The notes beneath the pieces are model-generated. The model did not search any database, was not told the DNA's origin, and worked only from the letters and a program-made list of their open reading frames with translations. A program made the position numbers and the translations under genes. Shown here piece by piece: positions 41,728-50,623 of a DNA stretch of 64,000 nt. Source of the DNA: Thermoplasmata archaeon (GTDB lineage Archaea > Thermoplasmatota > Thermoplasmata > Lutacidiplasmatales > UBA184); assembly GCA_021844945.1 (NCBI GenBank), contig JAKBSJ010000003.1, forward strand, positions 162,770 through 226,769, written 5' to 3'. The stretch's first letter is position 1, and each line of letters begins with the position of its first letter.

Positions 41728-41752
41728 GAGCCGGCTCGGCTCTAGGATTTTT
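41728..41752 (+). terminator. hairpin and T-tract after pth2
   Basis: GAGCCG (41728-41733) pairs with CGGCTC (41737-41742) across a 3-base loop, followed by TAGGA and T5 at 41748-41752. It begins 12 bases after the pth2 stop and separates pth2 from the importer operon. Confidence 0.55.
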
Positions 41753-41769
41753 CCGGCGGAAATCTTTCG

Positions 41770-41782
41770 AATAAATAAATAC
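41770..41782 (+). promoter_or_regulatory. TATA-like box for the Dpp importer operon
   Basis: AATAAATAAATAC lies 63-75 bases before the first permease ATG. The resulting leader of roughly 40 bases carries a GGAGG Shine-Dalgarno sequence at 41834-41838, 6 bases before the ATG. Such a leadered, SD-bearing start is uncommon in this window. Confidence 0.6.
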
Positions 41783-41844
41783 CGGAACGCCGTCCGTCTC
41801 CTCGCCGCCGAGAGGATTGGACGGACCGGACGCGGAGGCTCACC

Positions 41845-43035
41845 ATGCGGATGTGGATCTACATCGTACGGCGCGTCCTGCTGCTTCTCCCGATCATTAT
41901 CGGCGTCATGACGATCACCTTCGTGCTGGTCAACGCGTTGCCGATCGTCGACCAGATGCAAGCTCTCTATGGATGTACCCCCAAGGCGTGCGACTACTCT
42001 CCAGGCTCGCCCTTGTACGATCGTGCGTATGCCGCGTTAGGATTTGGTGAGCCGGTATACACGCGATGGGCCGTGTACATGTTTCACGCGCTGACATTCA
42101 ATTGGGGGACGGTATCCGCCGAGAGTTCTGTAGGGAAGTCCCTCCTCGTCGGAGTAGCCACGGCGGGGGTGCCCGTCGCCACGGTTTTCTCGTGGCTCCT
42201 TCCCTACACGCTCGAGCTCGCGCTCCTCTCGCTCGCGATCATCCTCGTGGTCGCGATCCCGCTCGGAAACCTCGCTGCGGTGAATCGGAATCGACCCGTT
42301 GATCAGGCCTCCCGCGTGTTATCGTTCTCGGGGTTCGCTCTTCCCAGTTTCTTACTGGGCAGCTTGATTCTCATCGGTGCCGTGATTGGGATAGGGAGCC
42401 TGATCAATTTCGGGCTCATTCACACCCCATGGTGCCCCAGCGGCGAGCTGGTCTACAACGAATTCTCGGGTTCTTGGCCGACCACCGCCTGCTTTGCGGG
42501 CGATACCTATCCTTCGTGGCTATTGCACTCCGGCCTACAGAGCACGCCGACCGGCTTTCCCACCATTGATGCTCTGATCCACGGGAACTACTGGCTCGCT
42601 CTCGATACCTTGATCCGGATCATCCTCCCCGCCCTCGTAATCGCCTTCGGGACCATCGCCATCTTGCTGCGGTACGTTCGCAACAGCATGCTCGAGGTCA
42701 TGAACCTCGACTTCGTGCGCACGGCGCGAGCGAAGGGCGTCGAGGAGTCGGTCGTCGTCAACCGGCACGCGGGCCGGAACTCGCTGAACGTCACGCTGAC
42801 GGTGCTGGGATTGACGTTCGCCGGATTCTTGGCAGGCTTTCCGGTCATCGAATCCGTGTTCACTCTGAACGGGATCGGCTATATCCTAGCGATCGCGGTG
42901 GACAATCAGATCGGCTCGTTCGACTTCGGCGTGATCTTCGGGTCCGTCATATTATTCACGTACATCATCGTCACGGCGAACATCATCGTCGACGTCCTTT
43001 ACGCGTACTTGGACCCGAGAGTCCGGTTGGGGTGA
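41845..43035 (+). CDS. peptide ABC transporter permease, DppB/OppB type
   Basis: The 396-residue protein has the N-terminal helix and VRRVLLLLPIIIGVMTITFVL start of DppB. An extracytoplasmic loop and a six-helix core follow. The coupling motif is VRTARAKGVEESVVVNRHA, which contacts the ATPases. Compared with bacterial DppB there is a large outward insertion (about residues 190-240) containing several cysteines. It is the first gene of a DppBCDF-like operon and should form a channel with the next permease. Confidence 0.93.
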   Translation: MRMWIYIVRRVLLLLPIIIGVMTITFVLVNALPIVDQMQALYGCTPKACDYSPGSPLYDRAYAALGFGEPVYTRWAVYMFHALTFNWGTVSAESSVGKSLLVGVATAGVPVATVFSWLLPYTLELALLSLAIILVVAIPLGNLAAVNRNRPVDQASRVLSFSGFALPSFLLGSLILIGAVIGIGSLINFGLIHTPWCPSGELVYNEFSGSWPTTACFAGDTYPSWLLHSGLQSTPTGFPTIDALIHGNYWLALDTLIRIILPALVIAFGTIAILLRYVRNSMLEVMNLDFVRTARAKGVEESVVVNRHAGRNSLNVTLTVLGLTFAGFLAGFPVIESVFTLNGIGYILAIAVDNQIGSFDFGVIFGSVILFTYIIVTANIIVDVLYAYLDPRVRLG

Positions 43036-43043
43036 TTTAACTC

Positions 43044-44198
43044 GTGCCAGCGACCGCTACGATTCCGACGGACTCCGCACCGGTTCCCGCGGTCCCCACG
43101 ACGGGGACAGCCCACCATGGGCACCCGATATGGAACGAGTACAAGCGCACATGGTACTTCTTCCGTCGAAACACGCTCGCGATGGTGGGCCTCGCGATCA
43201 TCCTCGCCTTCGTAATCGTGGCAGTCTATGCCATCCTGACCCCGGTCCCCTGGAACGCGCTCACGCTCTATTGCGGCACGAGCGGAGGCACCGTTTCCTG
43301 CGCGAACGAGGTGTGCACGTACACTCCGCCCGCCGCGCCCCCCGGACCGAACTGCTACGCAACCCCCACCGGCTTCCCCGCGTTCGTGGCCCCGACGATT
43401 TCGCTTTCGACGTTATCGTTAGGACCCCTGCCGTTCGGTTCGCTCAGCACGACCGACGGAGGGACCCCGTACTTCTACAACATCTTCGACGGCCTGTTGC
43501 GCGGCACGGATTGGTCGCTGTTCATCTCTCTCAGCGTCGTAGCGGGAGGGGCCCTGATCGGTTTACTCCTAGGCGCGGTCTCCGGATACATGGGCGGGCT
43601 GGTCGACGAGACGATCATGCGCCTTACGGACATCTTCCTCTCGATTCCGTTCATTTTGTGGGTGATCATCGTCGTCGCGGTCGTGTCGACGGACTTAGGT
43701 TCCGTCATCTCCGCCTCGTACCTGAGCATCTACATTTTGATCGTCGCGTTGATGGCCGTATGGTGGCCCACGTACACCCGCATAGTGCGCGGTCAGGTGC
43801 TCGTGGTCCGCGAACAAAAGTACGTCGAGGCGGCCCGTGCCTCCGGCGCGAAACGGGGTCGGATCATCTTACGTCACATCGTTCCGAACAGCGTGTACCC
43901 GGTGTTCGTTCAGATGTCCTTGGACGTCGGGACCATACCGTTGCTGATCGGGACGTTGATCTTCCTGGGGTTCAAGCTGTTCCCAACGGTCTACTTCCCC
44001 GAGTGGGGCGACATGGCCGCAAATGCCGTCAACTCGACCCTGATCACCGGCATATTCGACGACTGCGTGATCGGACTGTGCACGATCCCGTGGTGGCAGC
44101 TCTTCTTCCCGGGCATCGTGATCTTCCTGTTCGCGATCAGCGTCAACCTGTTCTCCGACGGGGTGCGTGACGCGTTGGATCCGAGGATGCGCCGGTAA
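43044..44198 (+). CDS. peptide ABC transporter permease, DppC/OppC type
   Basis: The 384-residue protein has a proline-rich N-terminal tail, then the WYFFRRNTLAMVGLAIIL helix characteristic of the OppC N-terminal domain. A periplasm-facing loop carries three to four cysteines, and the core has the EAA-type loop VEAARASGAKRGRIILRHI. It starts with GTG 8 bases after dppB and pairs with it as the transmembrane pathway. The extra segment before the last helix (CVIGLCTIPWW) is longer than usual. Confidence 0.93.
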   Translation: MPATATIPTDSAPVPAVPTTGTAHHGHPIWNEYKRTWYFFRRNTLAMVGLAIILAFVIVAVYAILTPVPWNALTLYCGTSGGTVSCANEVCTYTPPAAPPGPNCYATPTGFPAFVAPTISLSTLSLGPLPFGSLSTTDGGTPYFYNIFDGLLRGTDWSLFISLSVVAGGALIGLLLGAVSGYMGGLVDETIMRLTDIFLSIPFILWVIIVVAVVSTDLGSVISASYLSIYILIVALMAVWWPTYTRIVRGQVLVVREQKYVEAARASGAKRGRIILRHIVPNSVYPVFVQMSLDVGTIPLLIGTLIFLGFKLFPTVYFPEWGDMAANAVNSTLITGIFDDCVIGLCTIPWWQLFFPGIVIFLFAISVNLFSDGVRDALDPRMRR

Positions 44199-44208
44199 GG
44201 AAGCGACG

Positions 44209-45828
44209 ATGAGCGCGAGAGTGGAACCGACCGTCGTCGACCTGCCGAGCGAAGGGTTGCCGTCCACCGCGCCTCCGCTTACTGCTTCACCCCCCGCTGG
44301 TGGCTCGCGCGATCCTCAGGTCATCCTCGAGGTCCGCGATCTGCGGACTTACTTCTTCACCTACGACGGGATCGTCCGCGCCCTGGACGGGGTGAACCTG
44401 AAAGTCCGCCGAGGCGAGACCACCGGACTCGTGGGAGAAACGGGCTGCGGAAAGAGCGTCACGGCGTTTTCCATTACCCGCCTGATCGCCGATCCTCCGG
44501 GCCGGATCGTTTCGGGTAGCGTTCGGCTCGGCTCCGCGAACCTTCTGTGGGGGCTCGAGGAGGAGGCGAAGATCCGTCGCGATCCGAAGACGGATCGGGT
44601 GCGGATCCGCCGCTCGTTCCGCCGGATCAAGCAGGCGAACGATCGGATGGGCGCGGTGCGGGGACGGCGTATCGCGATGATCTTCCAGGAGCCGTCGCAA
44701 GCGATGAACCCCATCTTCTCGATCTCGAACCAGATCTCGGAGTCACTCACCCTCCATCGGGGAATCGAGATCGTCGACGGGATGCTGGGCGCGACCCTCG
44801 ACGATCCCGCCGTAGAGGCGGCCTGCGAGACTCTCGCCCAGGTCGTCGCGAACGAGGAGCCCTCTCGCCTTAGAGCGGCGTGCACCGCCGTGGGCGATGC
44901 GGCCCACCTCCCCACGCTCGGCTACGAACTGTATCACGAGCTGCGGCCGATGAACCTCGCTCCGGAGCAAGCCGTGAAAGAGATCCACGCCATCGTCGCG
45001 CGCCGCCGCCTGAGCCCGGGACAACGCCGCTACCTCGTCCATCGTCGCCGCCTGATGGAGACCGAAGAGCGGCAGCGGGCCATCTCGATGCACGAGATGG
45101 AGGTGGGTCAACGCGAGACGAGGGCTCGCATCGCGGCGAACAACTCGCGCCGTCGCGAGCGCCTGTCGCACTTCTACTACCGGATCTGGGGGATTCGCTC
45201 GCGGGTCGCTCGGCCTCTGGACCGCGAGACCTTCTGGAGGGCAGTGAACTTGCTGGAGGGGGTGTCGATCGCGAACCCGGTGCAGATCGCCCGGGGCTAC
45301 CCCCACGAACTATCGGGGGGGATGCTCCAGCGCGTGATGATCGCGATGGCCCTTTCGACGGATCCCGACGTGCTGATTGCGGACGAGCCGACGACCGCGC
45401 TCGACGTGACGATCCAAGCGCAGATCCTCGCCCTCATGAGAGACCTCAAGGAGCGCGTCGGGACCGCGATCGTCCTGATCACGCACGATCTTGCGGTCAT
45501 TGCGGAGGTCGCCGACCGGGTGAACGTGATGTATGCGGGCCGGATCGTCGAGTCGGCCCCGGTCCGCGAACTGTTCCGACGGCCGCTGCACCCGTACTCG
45601 CAGGGATTGTTGGCCTCGATCCCGCACCTCGAGCGGCCGGAGAAGGAGTTGGCGTCGATCCCGGGTTCGGTCCCGAACCTCCTTCGACCGCCGACCGGCT
45701 GCCGATTCCACCCTCGGTGCGCGTATGCGATGCCGATCTGTTCGCAGCAGGAACCCCCGATAACGAACGAGGGTCCGGGTCACACAGTGGCTTGTTATTT
45801 ATACAAGGGACCAGTGGCCACCGAGTAG
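44209..45828 (+). CDS. peptide ABC transporter ATPase, DppD/OppD type, with large insertion
   Basis: The 539-residue ATPase has Walker A GETGCGKS (76-83), Q-loop Q160 in IFQEP, signature LSGGMLQR (368-375), Walker B DVLIADEP (387-394) and the oligopeptide C-terminal extension with [15 protein letters not shown]. The Q-loop and signature are about 208 residues apart, far more than in ordinary DppD. The extra 150 or so residues (about 185-340) are charged and predicted helical. ATG 44209 is preceded by AAGGAAG, an SD-like sequence; an upstream in-frame ATG lies within dppC. Confidence 0.92.
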   Translation: MSARVEPTVVDLPSEGLPSTAPPLTASPPAGGSRDPQVILEVRDLRTYFFTYDGIVRALDGVNLKVRRGETTGLVGETGCGKSVTAFSITRLIADPPGRIVSGSVRLGSANLLWGLEEEAKIRRDPKTDRVRIRRSFRRIKQANDRMGAVRGRRIAMIFQEPSQAMNPIFSISNQISESLTLHRGIEIVDGMLGATLDDPAVEAACETLAQVVANEEPSRLRAACTAVGDAAHLPTLGYELYHELRPMNLAPEQAVKEIHAIVARRRLSPGQRRYLVHRRRLMETEERQRAISMHEMEVGQRETRARIAANNSRRRERLSHFYYRIWGIRSRVARPLDRETFWRAVNLLEGVSIANPVQIARGYPHELSGGMLQRVMIAMALSTDPDVLIADEPTTALDVTIQAQILALMRDLKERVGTAIVLITHDLAVIAEVADRVNVMYAGRIVESAPVRELFRRPLHPYSQGLLASIPHLERPEKELASIPGSVPNLLRPPTGCRFHPRCAYAMPICSQQEPPITNEGPGHTVACYLYKGPVATE

Positions 45829-45837
45829 GTAGTTCGC

Positions 45838-47076
45838 GTGGGAGCGAACGGTACGGACACGAGCGCCGCGTCGGTGGTGCTTGCCGCAAGGAACCTCCGC
45901 AAGCTCTTCCCGATTCGCGGAGGGGTCTTCTCGTCGCATGTCGGGGACGTGCACGCGGTCGACGGCGTCAGCTTCGATGTTCGCGAGGGAGAGACCGTCG
46001 GCCTCGTCGGGGAGTCGGGTTGCGGTAAGACGACCGTCGGCCGGTTACTGCTGCGCCTCATCGATCCGACGTCCGGTCATGCGTTCTATCGACCTCCGCC
46101 GGAGGCGTTGGCGCGGATCGATGCACTCTACGGAACGCTCGAGGCGCTCGCGACGGACGAAGCGTCGAAGGGGCAAGGCCCCGAGCTTCGTTCGACCCTC
46201 AACGAGCTCGATACGTTTGCGCAGCAGTACTCCATCTATCGGCGCAGCCTGCGCTCGGTCCAAGAGTTACGCAGCAAGCTCCAGATCGTCTTTCAGGACC
46301 CCTTCAGCTCACTGAGCCCCCGCATGATGGTCAAGGACATCCTCGGCGAGCCGCTCGAGATCCATCACATGGGGAATCGCGCGCAGCGGCAAGAGCGCGC
46401 GGCCGAGCTCCTGCGCGAGGTCGGGCTGAACACCGAACACCTCTATCGGTTCCCGCACGAGTTCTCGGGCGGGCAGCGCCAGCGTATCTGCATCGCGCGG
46501 GCGCTCGCGCTCCGGCCCGAGTTCATCGTGCTCGACGAACCGACCAGCGCGCTCGATGTGAGCGTGCAAGCCCAGATCCTCAACATCCTACGAAACCTGC
46601 AGCGCGAGCAGCGCCTCAGCTACCTCTTCATTTCTCACCACCTCTCCGTCGTACGATCGATCAGCCACCGGGTCGTCGTGATGTACCTCGGCGAGGTGGT
46701 CGAGCGCGCGGACACGGAGCCGCTGTTCCGGCGCCCGCTTCACCCCTACACCCAAGCGCTCCTCTCCGCGATCCCGATCCCGGACCCAGAGCTCAAGCGA
46801 GAGAGAATCGTGCTCTCGGGCGACGTGCCGAGCCCGGCCGCGCCGCCCAGCGGGTGCCGGTTCCACACCCGGTGCCCCGCGGTAATGCCGATCTGCTCGA
46901 AGGTTGTGCCGAAGCTCTTGGAGGTGCGGGCGGGCCATTTCGTCGCCTGCCACCTTTACCCGACCCCCATCGGGGCCGGGACCTCGATGGGCACGCTGCC
47001 AGACCGACCCTTGAGCATGGAATCGGCGGAAGCACCGCTCACTTCCGAGTCCGGTCCAAGCGGAACGACCTCGTAG
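45838..47076 (+). CDS. peptide ABC transporter ATPase, DppF/OppF type
   Basis: The 412-residue ATPase has GESGCGKTT Walker A (58-66), Q153 in [13 protein letters not shown] signature, [12 protein letters not shown] Walker B and the [14 protein letters not shown] Fe-S-like cysteine end found in DppD/F. Walker A and Q-loop are about 89 residues apart; a 55-60 residue insertion (about 84-142) accounts for this. A roughly 35-residue Ser/Pro-rich tail follows. GTG 45838 follows the dppD stop by 9 bases. Confidence 0.92.
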   Translation: MGANGTDTSAASVVLAARNLRKLFPIRGGVFSSHVGDVHAVDGVSFDVREGETVGLVGESGCGKTTVGRLLLRLIDPTSGHAFYRPPPEALARIDALYGTLEALATDEASKGQGPELRSTLNELDTFAQQYSIYRRSLRSVQELRSKLQIVFQDPFSSLSPRMMVKDILGEPLEIHHMGNRAQRQERAAELLREVGLNTEHLYRFPHEFSGGQRQRICIARALALRPEFIVLDEPTSALDVSVQAQILNILRNLQREQRLSYLFISHHLSVVRSISHRVVVMYLGEVVERADTEPLFRRPLHPYTQALLSAIPIPDPELKRERIVLSGDVPSPAAPPSGCRFHTRCPAVMPICSKVVPKLLEVRAGHFVACHLYPTPIGAGTSMGTLPDRPLSMESAEAPLTSESGPSGTTS

Positions 47077-47097
47077 GAGGACGCCGGTACCGGGACC

Positions 47098-47583
47098 ATG
47101 GCGTCCTCGCCGTCGCCCACCCTCATCTCGCCGCCTCCGGACCGCGAGCGCTCGAAGGACGCCGATCTGCAGGACAAGCACGCGCTCCAGGAACGTCTCG
47201 ATCGCGTTGCGGAGGAAAAGCGGCTCGCGCTCCTCGCGGCCGGCCCAAGCTGGCGCGAATGGGTCTACTACGAGGCGATCAAGTGGTGGCTCGCCATCGG
47301 CCTCCTGATCGCGGACAGCCTCCTCGTGGTCCAGTGGCTCGTCTGGGGGAACTACCTCGGGTTGGGACTCTCTCTGGCCGCCGTCGTCTACGTGGAGTTC
47401 CTGTTGTATCGCTACCTCTGGACCCGGCCCCCGCCGCCCTCGACCCGACGGCGTGTCCCGTTCCGGCGCACGTGGTACCGCCCGGTCGAGATCGGACGAT
47501 GGACGCCCGAGGCCGACTACATCCGCGTCCACGGACGGCGGCCGGACTCGGAGGGCGGCCCGACTCCGGACGAATTCCTGTAA
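47098..47583 (+). CDS. small two-helix membrane protein linked to the Dpp operon
   Basis: The 161-residue protein has a charged helical N terminus (about 15-48), then two hydrophobic helices (about 62-82 and 88-106) joined by a short WGNYLG turn. A basic Pro/Arg-rich cytosolic tail (TRPPPPSTRRR onward) follows. It was not matched to a known family. It follows dppF by 21 bases and is probably co-transcribed, so it may be a transporter accessory. Low confidence in function. Confidence 0.6.
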   Translation: MASSPSPTLISPPPDRERSKDADLQDKHALQERLDRVAEEKRLALLAAGPSWREWVYYEAIKWWLAIGLLIADSLLVVQWLVWGNYLGLGLSLAAVVYVEFLLYRYLWTRPPPPSTRRRVPFRRTWYRPVEIGRWTPEADYIRVHGRRPDSEGGPTPDEFL

Positions 47584-47598
47584 CTCTGAGCGAGCCTC

Positions 47599-47606
47599 CA
47601 AATATG
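47599..47606 (+). promoter_or_regulatory. TATA-like box for rpe-lig
   Basis: CAAATATG lies 20-27 bases before the rpe GTG at 47626, suggesting a leaderless start separate from the importer operon. Confidence 0.45.
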
Positions 47607-47625
47607 CCAGCGCGTTCGGCCGCGC

Positions 47626-48321
47626 GTGGGCACTACGCGACGACCGCTCCGGCTCGCTCCCTCGCTCCTAAGCGCCGATTTCGCCGACCTTGTTACGGCG
47701 ATCCGAGCGGCGGAGACGGGCGGGGCGGATGCCTTTCACCTCGATGTAATGGATGGGCACTTCGTGCCGAATATCTCCTTCGGACCGGCGCTCGTGAAGG
47801 CCGTGCGCGCGCGCACCCGGCTGCCGCTCGACGTCCATCTGATGATCTCCGAACCGCTCCGCTACCTGTCCGCATTCCGCTCGGCCGGGGGGGATACGCT
47901 GGTATTCCATGTGGAGGCGTCCGGGAGCCCGGTGGAAATCATCCGCGCGACGCACGACCTTGGGGCCGAAGTGGGCATCGCCTTGCGACCGGACACACCG
48001 CTCGATCGCGCGGATCCCGTGCTCGACCGGGTCGACCAAGTGCTGGTGATGACTGTTCAGCCGGGCTTTTCCGGCCAAGCGTTCATTCCCACGGTGCTTC
48101 CGAAGCTCGAGGCAGCACGTCGCGAGCTCGATCGGCGGAACCCGGGAGCGGACCTATCGGTCGATGGAGGGATTACCCCCGATACCGCCGTCCTGGCGGC
48201 CCGAGCTGGGGCGACGTTCTTCGTGTGCGGAAACAGCGTCTACGGCCAGGGGACGGTCGCCGACAACCTCCGCTCGCTGCGCTCGGCGCTCGTCCGGGGG
48301 AGCCAACGTGCAGTACCGTGA
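47626..48321 (+). CDS. rpe: ribulose-phosphate 3-epimerase
   Basis: The 231-residue TIM barrel has APSLLSADF, FHLDVMDGHFVPNISFGP, the DVHLMISEP strand and MTVQPGFSGQ, then DGGI near the end. The metal-binding H and D residues are present. It interconverts ribulose 5-phosphate and xylulose 5-phosphate. This is notable in an archaeon, since many make pentoses through the reverse ribulose monophosphate route; here it suggests a non-oxidative pentose pathway. The 3' end overlaps the ligase start by 14 bases. Confidence 0.95.
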   Translation: MGTTRRPLRLAPSLLSADFADLVTAIRAAETGGADAFHLDVMDGHFVPNISFGPALVKAVRARTRLPLDVHLMISEPLRYLSAFRSAGGDTLVFHVEASGSPVEIIRATHDLGAEVGIALRPDTPLDRADPVLDRVDQVLVMTVQPGFSGQAFIPTVLPKLEAARRELDRRNPGADLSVDGGITPDTAVLAARAGATFFVCGNSVYGQGTVADNLRSLRSALVRGSQRAVP

Positions 48322-50110
48322 GCTCGCGCACGTCTACGAGAAGATCGAAGCCACGACGAAGCGCCTGGAGATGCGTTCGATCTTGGTCGATCTCCTACGA
48401 CCCCTACGGGGCCGCGAGCTCACGTGCGCGCTGTACCTCTCCCAGGGATCGCTCCGCCCCGAATACGAGGGGGTCGAGCTCGGCGTCGCCGAGTCGCTCG
48501 CGCGCAAGGCGATCGCCGAGGCAACCGGCACATCGGCCGGTGCCGTCGGCGAGCGGACGCGAACGAGCGGGGATCTCGGCACGACGGCCGGCGAACTCCT
48601 GCGCACGACCCGACGCCTTGAGGACACGGCCCCGCTCGAACTTCTCGAGGTCTACGATGCGCTGACCGGGATGGCGCACGCCACGGGCGCCGGGTCCCAA
48701 GAGACGAAGGTCCAGATCCTCGTCGACCTCCTTCGTCGCGCGACGCCGGTCGAGGGAAAGTACCTCGTTCGATTTGTCATGGGAACCCTGAGAGTCGGTG
48801 TTCGCGAGATGACGATTCTGGACGCGCTCGCAGCCGCGTTCGCCTCGCCGGACAAGGACGCCCGGGAGCGGATCGAGGCCGCGTTCAACCTGACCAGCGA
48901 CCTCGGCCTGATCGCGGAGAAGTTGGCGAGCGGAGGGGTCGCGAGCCTCGCATCCATCCGCCTCGAGGTGGGCCGGCCGATACGCCCGATGCTCGCGGAA
49001 CGCGCGAAGAGCCTCGAAGAGCTCCTCGAGCGGATGGACGGCAAAGCGGCCTTCGAGTACAAGTACGACGGCCTGAGGGTCCAGGCGCACCTCGCGAAAG
49101 ACGGGAGCGTCCGGCTCTTCTCCCGAAGGCTCGAGGAGATCGGTCCCCAGTTCCCGGACCTTGCCAAGGCCCTTCCCTCGGCGATCCGCGAGCGTCCCGT
49201 GATCCTCGAGGGAGAGTGCGTTCCGTTCGATCGCACGACCGGTGCGATCCGCCCGTTCCAGGACGTGGCCACGCGCCGCGGACGCAAACACGACTTGGAA
49301 CGGGCGCTCGAAGAGGTCCCGGTGGTCCTGTTCGTATTCGACGTGCTGCTCGCCGGTAGCGAGAGCGTCTACGAACGTCCATTTCCCGAGCGACGCGCGA
49401 TCCTCGAGAAGCTCGTTACGCCGAGCGAGCGCATCCGGATCGCCGAGGAGCAAATCGTCACGAGCGTCGAGGAAGCCAACGATTACTTCGAGGAGGTCGT
49501 CGGCCAAGGCGCCGAGGGGGTCATGGCGAAGTCCCTCGCCGACGGAAGCCGCTATCACCCCGGAGCTCGCGGCTTCTGGTGGATCAAGTACAAGCGGGAC
49601 TACGTAACTCACCTCGCCGACTCGATCGACGGGGTCGTGGTCGGCGCCTTTTACGGACGGGGGCGCCGGGCGGGGGCCTACGGAGCGCTGCTCCTTGCCG
49701 TGTACCGGCCGGACAAGGATCGGTTCGAGACCTTCTGCAAGGTCGGGAGCGGTTTCGATGACTCGGCCCTCGCGGAGCTCCCGAAGCGGCTCGCACCGTT
49801 CCGGATCGATCATGCTCCTCCCGAGGTCGATACGGGGCTTTCTCCGGACCAGTGGTTCCGCCCGTCCGTGGTCCTGGAAGTGAAGGGAGCCGAGCTGACC
49901 GTGAGCCCGGTCCACCGCGCGGGGATCGGAGCCATCCGTCCCGATGCCGGGCTGGCGTTGCGGTTCCCGAGATTCACCGGGCGCTACCGCACGGACAAGT
50001 CGGCGACTCAAGCGACGACGAGCGCGGAGTTGGTCGAGATGTACCGGATGCAGGACCGCAGCGGCGCTCGCACCGCTGCCGGCGAGCACCGCGTGCGCCA
50101 CAAGGCATAA
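48308..50110 (+). CDS. lig: ATP-dependent DNA ligase
   Basis: The 600-residue enzyme has an N-terminal DNA-binding domain (to about 210), then the adenylation domain with catalytic K252 in YKYDGLR (motif I). Motifs III (LEGECVPFD), IV (GAEGVMAKSL) and V (WIKYKRDY) follow, then an OB fold. It seals nicks in replication and repair. GTG 48308 gives the family N terminus YRELAHVYEKIE; upstream sequence in frame lies within rpe. Confidence 0.96.
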   Translation: MQYRELAHVYEKIEATTKRLEMRSILVDLLRPLRGRELTCALYLSQGSLRPEYEGVELGVAESLARKAIAEATGTSAGAVGERTRTSGDLGTTAGELLRTTRRLEDTAPLELLEVYDALTGMAHATGAGSQETKVQILVDLLRRATPVEGKYLVRFVMGTLRVGVREMTILDALAAAFASPDKDARERIEAAFNLTSDLGLIAEKLASGGVASLASIRLEVGRPIRPMLAERAKSLEELLERMDGKAAFEYKYDGLRVQAHLAKDGSVRLFSRRLEEIGPQFPDLAKALPSAIRERPVILEGECVPFDRTTGAIRPFQDVATRRGRKHDLERALEEVPVVLFVFDVLLAGSESVYERPFPERRAILEKLVTPSERIRIAEEQIVTSVEEANDYFEEVVGQGAEGVMAKSLADGSRYHPGARGFWWIKYKRDYVTHLADSIDGVVVGAFYGRGRRAGAYGALLLAVYRPDKDRFETFCKVGSGFDDSALAELPKRLAPFRIDHAPPEVDTGLSPDQWFRPSVVLEVKGAELTVSPVHRAGIGAIRPDAGLALRFPRFTGRYRTDKSATQATTSAELVEMYRMQDRSGARTAAGEHRVRHKA

Positions 50111-50147
50111 GAAGCCGACCCGGTTCATCGGGCCGTCGGGTAATTCC

Positions 50148-50450
50148 ATGTTGGTGGAGGCGACCGAGCTTCTGGGGCGACAGATCTACACCGCGGACGG
50201 ACGACTCTTGGGCGATGTGGACAACGTCGTCGTCGACGTCGAAGGCGCGAAGGTGGACGGTCTGTTCCTGAGCGAGGCCAGCCCGATTTTAGTCGAGGAC
50301 CCTCGGCCGGTCAATGTGCCGTACCGCTGGGTCTCCGCAGTGAACGATGTAGTCCTGCTGAAGTACTTCCCCCGTCGGGTCTCGCTGAAGAAGGCCGCGG
50401 CCCGGCCGGCCAAGGCAGCCGCCGAGGCCGAGGCGCCGTCCGCCCAGTAG
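50148..50450 (+). CDS. PRC-barrel domain protein
   Basis: The 100-residue protein is a single PRC barrel: LLGRQIYTADGRLLGDVDNVVVD, the VDGLFLSE strand and VPYRWVSAVNDVVLLK. A short Ala/Lys-rich tail follows. Archaeal PRC-barrel proteins are small and of unclear role, with links to RNA processing and cell division factors. ATG 50148 begins the domain cleanly; TTGGTG follows at once. It lies directly upstream of a tRNA gene. Confidence 0.82.
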   Translation: MLVEATELLGRQIYTADGRLLGDVDNVVVDVEGAKVDGLFLSEASPILVEDPRPVNVPYRWVSAVNDVVLLKYFPRRVSLKKAAARPAKAAAEAEAPSAQ

Positions 50451-50470
50451 GCGGCGGTCGCTCCGCGGAC

Positions 50471-50591
50471 GCGGGGATAGCCAAGCCCGGCAACGGCGCA
50501 GGACTTAAAGCGTCGGTGGGCGCGCCGAGCGTCCCTGGCACAGGAGATCCTGTCGCGAAGGCGTGCGCCGGTTCGAATCCGGCTCCCCGCA
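50471..50591 (+). tRNA. tRNA-Leu (anticodon UAA) with intron at 37/38
   Basis: The acceptor GCGGGGA pairs with TCCCCGC at 50584-50590, discriminator A at 50591. The anticodon stem CAGGA (50499-50503) pairs with TCCTG (50548-50552), and the anticodon TAA is at 50506-50508. The T arm is GCCGG-TTCGAAT-CCGGC and a variable arm CGC/GCG supports the class II leucine assignment. A 37-base insert at 50510-50546 sits at the canonical archaeal position between nucleotides 37 and 38. CCA is not encoded. It would be cut by the splicing endonuclease and joined by RtcB (56802). Confidence 0.92.
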
Positions 50592-50623
50592 TCCGCCTCC
50601 GACGCTCCGGCGGAGCGTAGCGC

